A stretch of DNA of 64,000 bases from Clostridium sp. E02. Lineage in GTDB: Bacteria; Bacillota; Clostridia; Lachnospirales; Lachnospiraceae. Under the pieces are notes generated by a model. It ran no database searches and was not told where the DNA came from. It worked only from the letters and a program-made list of their open reading frames with translations. Positions 59,680-64,000 of this stretch are shown here, piece by piece. Positions within the stretch are counted from its first letter, which is position 1; each line of letters starts with the position of its first letter. The translations under genes were made by a program, and so were the position numbers. Location of the stretch: contig NZ_RJLQ01000014.1 of NCBI RefSeq assembly GCF_003833015.1, forward strand, positions 1 to 64,000. Direction: 5' to 3'.

Positions 59680-61323
59680 ATGAAAAAGAGAATGAAAAAA
59701 GTATTGTCAGTCTTATTAGTATTATGTATTGCGTTGTCTGCAGTAGCTTGTGGGAGTAAGGGGGGCAAAGAAGCAGAAGCGGTAGGAAAGGGTTCTGATG
59801 GAAATCCGGTAGACATTACATTCCCGCTAAAAGATACAGCTACATTATCGTTCATTACCAATGCGTCAGCAAATTCTACTCAGAATCCGAATGAAAGAGT
59901 TATTTTTCAAAGATTGGAGGAGAAAACCAATGTACATATTGACTGGACCTGTTTTGTAGAGGATCAGTTCAATGACAAGAAAAATTTAGCATTGGCGCAG
60001 GCTAAGAGTCTTCCGGACGGATTATTTAATGCGGGCATGAGCGACTATGATTTACTTCGCTATGCAAAACAAAGTGTAATTATCCCAGTGGAAGAGTTAA
60101 TTGACAACAATATGCCAAATTTAAAAGCGATTCTCAATGAGAATCCGGAGTATCGTTCCATGATAACAGCAACTGATGGGCATGTCTATGCATTCCCTTG
60201 GATTGAGCAGTTGGGTTCTGATAAAGAAGCGATACAGACAATAGGAGATATGCCATTTATTAATAAGACCTGGTTAGATGAACTTGGATTAAACGTTCCA
60301 ACTACCACGGCTGAATTGGAAGAAGTTTTGATTGCCTTTAAGGAAAAGGATCCGGCAGGAAATGGTGATACCATTCCGATGTCCTTTATTATTAATGGTG
60401 GAAATGAAGATGTAAGCTTTTTAATGGGAGCTTTTGGAAAAGGATTTGGTGATGTTCCCGATCATATTGCAGTAACAAATGATAAAAAAGTAATTTACAC
60501 AGCGACTCAGGATGGATATAAAGATGCAATTAACTGGCTGCATGAATTGCAAACAAAGGGAGTGATTGATCCGGAGGTATTTACACAAGACTGGTCCACT
60601 TTTGTAGCCAAAGGAAAAGCAGGACGATACGGATTGTTTTTTTCATGGGATAGCGCTAATATCGCGGCAAATGTGGATGATTATGTTCCGTTGCCGGCAT
60701 TGGCAGGTCCTACAGGTACGGTAAGTGTTCCGAGGCAAAGCAGCAGTGCAACAAGTGGTTTTGACAGGGGAAGAAGTGTGCTGACAAGTAACTGCAAAAA
60801 TCCGGCTTTGGCAGCGGCATGGATTGACCAGATGTATGAACCATTACAATCCATACAGAACAATTGGGGTACTTACGGAGAAAAAGATAAGTTTAATATC
60901 TTTGAAATGACAGACAGCGGTATGCTGCAGCATATGGATCTTGGAAGTGAATCACCGGTTGAAGTAAGGCAGGCACAAAATGTTGCGGGACCTTTGGCAA
61001 TCCTGAACAGTTACTATGGAACTTATGTAACTCCCCCGGCTGATGCACAATACAGATTAGACTGGATTAAAGATATTTATACCAAAGATATGAGTGAAAA
61101 ATATGTATATCCGAATGTATTCATGAGTCAGGAAGATACCGATACGGTTACACAATATACAACAGATCTTGATAAATATGCAAATCAAAAAAAAGCAGAG
61201 TGGATTTTAAACGGTGGTGTTGATGAAGAATGGGATGCATATTTAGAAAAGCTGGAAGGTTATGGTTTGTCAAAGTATCTTCAATTGAAACAAACATATT
61301 TAGATAAATATTTGGTTGATTAA
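59680..61323 (+). CDS. Extracellular carbohydrate-binding lipoprotein (LipO type, SBP family 1)
   Basis: A 547-residue lipoprotein with lipobox LSAVACGS. Large mature domain with the LipO/YtcQ features: RLEEKTNVHIDWTCF, DLLRYAKQSVIIPVEELID, FPWIEQLGSD, PTTTAELEEVLIAFKEKDP. It would bind fructans or a fructose-containing oligosaccharide, judged from the GH32 and fructokinase genes beside it. AGGAGAGG precedes the start. Confidence 0.94.
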   Translation: MKKRMKKVLSVLLVLCIALSAVACGSKGGKEAEAVGKGSDGNPVDITFPLKDTATLSFITNASANSTQNPNERVIFQRLEEKTNVHIDWTCFVEDQFNDKKNLALAQAKSLPDGLFNAGMSDYDLLRYAKQSVIIPVEELIDNNMPNLKAILNENPEYRSMITATDGHVYAFPWIEQLGSDKEAIQTIGDMPFINKTWLDELGLNVPTTTAELEEVLIAFKEKDPAGNGDTIPMSFIINGGNEDVSFLMGAFGKGFGDVPDHIAVTNDKKVIYTATQDGYKDAINWLHELQTKGVIDPEVFTQDWSTFVAKGKAGRYGLFFSWDSANIAANVDDYVPLPALAGPTGTVSVPRQSSSATSGFDRGRSVLTSNCKNPALAAAWIDQMYEPLQSIQNNWGTYGEKDKFNIFEMTDSGMLQHMDLGSESPVEVRQAQNVAGPLAILNSYYGTYVTPPADAQYRLDWIKDIYTKDMSEKYVYPNVFMSQEDTDTVTQYTTDLDKYANQKKAEWILNGGVDEEWDAYLEKLEGYGLSKYLQLKQTYLDKYLVD

Positions 61324-61330
61324 ATAGAGC

Positions 61331-61365
61331 AAGGTGTTGTTGGTTTAAATAACAACACCTTTTTA
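61331..61365 (+). terminator. Intra-operon hairpin terminator after the binding-protein gene
   Basis: AAGGTGTTGTT and AACAACACCTT form a perfect 11-bp stem with a 9-base loop followed by TTT. It sits between the binding protein and GH32 genes, so partial termination would keep binding protein expression above that of the enzymes. Confidence 0.75.
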
Positions 61366-61386
61366 AAAGCCAAGGGGACTTATCGT

Positions 61387-62946
61387 ATGAGAAAAATGGT
61401 TCTTTTTATAATTGTGGTGTGTCTAATCGTATGGTGGTGTGGGGGAAATTTAGATGTAAATACAGAAAAAGAGAAGCAAATAACAGTGGACAAAAGAATG
61501 GTGAATTTGAGTGGAATATCAAAAGTAGAAAATAAGGAAAAAGAGTATAAGTTGTTTGTAAAATCTAATAATGCGTGGGTGGGTGATATCATGCCGTTGA
61601 ATGACGGTGAAAAACTCCAGTTGTATTACCTGTATGATACCGATAATAACGGGGTTGGATATCATCCTATCCATAAGTTTTCTACAAGGAATTTATATGG
61701 ATATGAGGATGATGGATTGGTTATTCCGTTTGGAAGTGATTTGAAAGATTTAGATCTGGCGGTGGGTACGGGAAGCTTTATTTTAGCAGATGGAGTATAC
61801 CATTTTTTCTATACCGGACATAACGACATAAACCCTTCTGTGAATAAAGATAAAGAATGTATCATGCATGCAGTAAGTAAAGATAATGTGACCTGGGAAA
61901 AGATACAGGAAGATACCTTTTGGGCTCCTGTTGGCTATAGCGGTAATGATTTTAGGGATCCTTTCGTGTTTTTTAATGATGAAAAACAGTGTTATCAAAT
62001 GTTAGTATCTGCAAGAAAAGAAGGAGAAGAGGGAGGGAGAATCCTTTCTTACACTTCGAAAGATTTATCGACATGGTCATTGGAAGGGACATTCTATGAG
62101 CAGAAAGAATTGTATTTCCTTGAATGTCCGGATTTTTTTAAAATGGGAAAGTACTATTATCTGTTTTATAGCTGGAATAACGTTTCCTATTATCAAATGA
62201 GTGAAAGTATGGAGGGGCCATGGGTTAAACCCGAATATCCGGTTCTGGACGGAAATGCATATTATGCTGCAAAAACAGTGGAGTATGAGGGGAAACGGTA
62301 TCTGTTTGGTTTTATTGACCGGAAAAAGTATCAAGATGATTTGGAAGACTACAGTTGGGCCGGAAACTTATGCGTCTATGAGTTGGAACAAAACGAAGAC
62401 GGTACGTTTAAGGCTAAGATACCTCACCAATTTGAGGAAGAGTACTTTAATAAAGAAGCAGAGCTTCCATACGAAGCGTTTTATGGTAAGGCTTGGAAAG
62501 ATGATAATTCCCTTATCCTGAAAGGAAAAACGGATCAAATAGCAGGAGTAAGTTTTGGGAATTTACCATCAACCATGCTATTAAGGTGTAAGGTTGCTTT
62601 TGAAGATGCATCTGAAAAGGGTGGGGGATTTTATTTTGGCAATACAGGAAACTTTAAAGAGGCGTATGCCATATTATTAGATACACAATTGGGGAAAATT
62701 CACTATGATAAAAAATCTATAGCGGATGAGGTTAGCGCGGAACCAATTACATACTCGGATTTTAAATTTCAATCCGGAAAAAAATATGATTTAAAAGTAG
62801 TGGTGGAAAATGAAATTATTGTAATTTATCTCGATAATACTAAGGTATTAAGCAATCGTATTTATCGTGCAGTTGGTAATGGGTGGGGAATTTTTGGAAT
62901 GAGTGATGTTAGATTTTCAGATATTCAAATGTTTTATGCTAACTAA
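61387..62946 (+). CDS. GH32 beta-fructosidase, membrane-anchored or secreted, degenerate first motif
   Basis: A 519-residue protein with an N-terminal hydrophobic segment (MVLFIIVVCLIVWWCGG) that could be an anchor or an atypical lipobox. It has a five-bladed GH32 propeller with D191 in FRDPF (RDP motif) and E246 in LECPD (acid/base). The first motif is usually WMNDPNG; here it reads AWVGDIMPLNDG, with D67 as probable nucleophile, as in some divergent GH32 branches. A C-terminal beta-sandwich (about 370-519) is typical. Substrate: sucrose, levan or inulin. The start is ambiguous between 61387 and 61396. Confidence 0.85.
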   Translation: MRKMVLFIIVVCLIVWWCGGNLDVNTEKEKQITVDKRMVNLSGISKVENKEKEYKLFVKSNNAWVGDIMPLNDGEKLQLYYLYDTDNNGVGYHPIHKFSTRNLYGYEDDGLVIPFGSDLKDLDLAVGTGSFILADGVYHFFYTGHNDINPSVNKDKECIMHAVSKDNVTWEKIQEDTFWAPVGYSGNDFRDPFVFFNDEKQCYQMLVSARKEGEEGGRILSYTSKDLSTWSLEGTFYEQKELYFLECPDFFKMGKYYYLFYSWNNVSYYQMSESMEGPWVKPEYPVLDGNAYYAAKTVEYEGKRYLFGFIDRKKYQDDLEDYSWAGNLCVYELEQNEDGTFKAKIPHQFEEEYFNKEAELPYEAFYGKAWKDDNSLILKGKTDQIAGVSFGNLPSTMLLRCKVAFEDASEKGGGFYFGNTGNFKEAYAILLDTQLGKIHYDKKSIADEVSAEPITYSDFKFQSGKKYDLKVVVENEIIVIYLDNTKVLSNRIYRAVGNGWGIFGMSDVRFSDIQMFYAN

Positions 62947-62982
62947 AAAATCACCCCGTATGTATGAAAGGTTGAAAGAAAT

Positions 62983-63975
62983 ATGAAGAAAAAGGAATTT
63001 CAAGAAAGACCCTATGATGTTATTGCCTTGGGGGAATTGTTAATTGATTTTACCGTATATGGAAAAAGTAAGCAAGGAAATTCTCTTTTTGAATCCAATC
63101 CCGGAGGGGCACCCTGTAATGTGCTGGCAATACTTACAAAACTTGGAAGAAAAACCGCATTTATTGGAAAAGTTGGAAATGATGCCTTCGGGCACATGCT
63201 AAAAGAGAGGGTTTCAAGTTTGGGAATTGATACACAGGCTCTTGTGATGGATGAGGAAATCCCTACTACATTAGCGTTTGTTCAAAACAAGGAAAATGGA
63301 GAAAGAGACTTTTCTTTTTACCGAAACCCCGGAGCTGATATGATGCTTAGAGAAAATGAGATTGGGGAAGAGATCTTTGCAAAGACGAAGATATTTCATT
63401 TTGGTACGTTATCCATGACGTCTGAAGGGGTTAGAAAAGCGACTCAAAAAGCAATTAAAATAGCGTCAGAGAATGGTTGTATTCTTACTTTTGATCCCAA
63501 CTTAAGACTACCCTTATGGTCTGATGAAAAAATGGCGAAAGAGGCCATTCACTATGGGCTGTCAAAATGTGATGTCTTAAAAATATCCGATAACGAGATT
63601 CAGTTTTTATTTGATACAAGTGAAATTGAGGAAGGTATTAAAAGGATTCAAACGCAATATCCGGGTATTAAGCTGATTCTGACTACAATGGGCATGGAAG
63701 GAAGCTATGCATATTATAAGAAACAATGTATCTTTCAAAAAGCTTTTATTCAAAGTAATACCATTGATTGCACGGGGGCAGGTGACACCTTTAACGGAAT
63801 TGCAATTCACTATATTTTGGAATATGGATTAGATCATTTAAATGAAGTAAAATTACAAGAGTTATTATGCCATGCAGGTGCAGGTGCGGCTATTATCACA
63901 ACGAAACCTGGGGCTTTGTGTGTGATGCCGGATAAAGTCGAAATAGATGAACTATTGGAAAAAATACAAAAATAA
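62983..63975 (+). CDS. PfkB family carbohydrate kinase, probable fructokinase
   Basis: A 330-residue sugar kinase. It has the N-terminal DVIALGELLIDFT and NPGGAPCNVLAILTKLG (first PfkB signature), the second signature IDCTGAGDTFNG with catalytic aspartate, and TFDPNLRLPLW. The context (GH32 upstream) indicates fructose to fructose 6-phosphate. A promoter or regulatory site of its own is not apparent; it follows the GH32 gene by 36 bases. An AGGAGG at 63993 shows another gene starts just after the window. Confidence 0.92.
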   Translation: MKKKEFQERPYDVIALGELLIDFTVYGKSKQGNSLFESNPGGAPCNVLAILTKLGRKTAFIGKVGNDAFGHMLKERVSSLGIDTQALVMDEEIPTTLAFVQNKENGERDFSFYRNPGADMMLRENEIGEEIFAKTKIFHFGTLSMTSEGVRKATQKAIKIASENGCILTFDPNLRLPLWSDEKMAKEAIHYGLSKCDVLKISDNEIQFLFDTSEIEEGIKRIQTQYPGIKLILTTMGMEGSYAYYKKQCIFQKAFIQSNTIDCTGAGDTFNGIAIHYILEYGLDHLNEVKLQELLCHAGAGAAIITTKPGALCVMPDKVEIDELLEKIQK

Positions 63976-64000
63976 TACCGATGAATATTACTAGGAGGAA

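Overview
The window comes from a low-GC, strictly anaerobic Gram-positive bacterium, most likely a plant-polymer-degrading member of the Clostridia (Lachnospiraceae / Clostridium type). The signs are AGGAGG ribosome-binding sites, an oxygen-sensitive glycyl radical enzyme with its activase, lipoprotein-anchored ABC binding proteins, secreted CBM6-bearing esterases and GH43 enzymes, group II intron debris and many IS remnants. No rRNA, tRNA or CRISPR array was seen.

Layout. 1-3.6 kb: a structured RNA that looks like a group II intron piece, a MATE exporter and a complete DDE transposase. 3.7-7.4 kb: a divergent glycyl radical activase / glycyl radical enzyme pair of unassigned substrate. 7.4-20 kb: a cluster controlled by sigma-54. 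It holds a 1092-residue double alpha/beta hydrolase, a five-gene oligopeptide-type ABC importer, a sigma-54 enhancer-binding activator, and rpoN itself behind a PucR-type regulator. The hydrolase and importer are divergent. Each has a -24/-12 promoter (TTGGCAT-N5-TTGC), and a pair of palindromes lies almost midway between them, as expected for activator-binding enhancer sites. 21-25.4 kb: MFS transporter, P-loop sugar kinase and GH13 phosphorylase, read as a PTS-independent sucrose route (uptake, phosphorylation, phosphorolysis). 25.5-31.6 kb: an iron-sulfur-type flavoprotein, a 5'-truncated fusion flavoenzyme, a TetR regulator and a RidA / quinone reductase / PhzF operon.

31.7-38.5 kb is a gene graveyard: group II intron 5' end, IS3 transposase remnant, DUF998 remnant, broken ECF sigma / anti-sigma pair, 5'-truncated PTS EIIC before an intact GH1 phospho-beta-glucosidase, and a broken IS66 element. 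38.5-44.8 kb: a hemicellulose-debranching cluster (CE6 esterase, a decayed beta-helix gene, CE1 esterase, two GH43-type proteins), each gene carrying a CBM6; the last ends in what looks like a frameshifted dockerin. 45-50 kb: small stress/resistance genes (HTH-flavodoxin chimera, alpha/beta hydrolase, TetR, HxlR + nitroreductase, Vat-like acetyltransferase) and a partial duplicate of the upstream cupin gene. 50-55.4 kb: LysR-ApbE divergent from two flavoproteins, the second a three-domain FMN_red / FMN_bind / FAD_binding_2 reductase with an ApbE flavinylation motif, probably a soluble fumarate-like or enoate reductase. 56.4 kb to the end: a LacI-controlled fructan/fructoside operon (two permeases, binding lipoprotein, GH32, PfkB kinase), which continues past the window, where an AGGAGG ribosome-binding site is visible at 63993-63998.

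The most interesting unit is 3.7-20 kb. The sequence supports a locally encoded sigma-54 regulon in which an imported peptide-like or ester/amide compound is hydrolysed in the cytoplasm. The neighbouring glycyl radical enzyme may cleave a product, but its own promoter looks like a housekeeping sigma-A type, so that link is inference.
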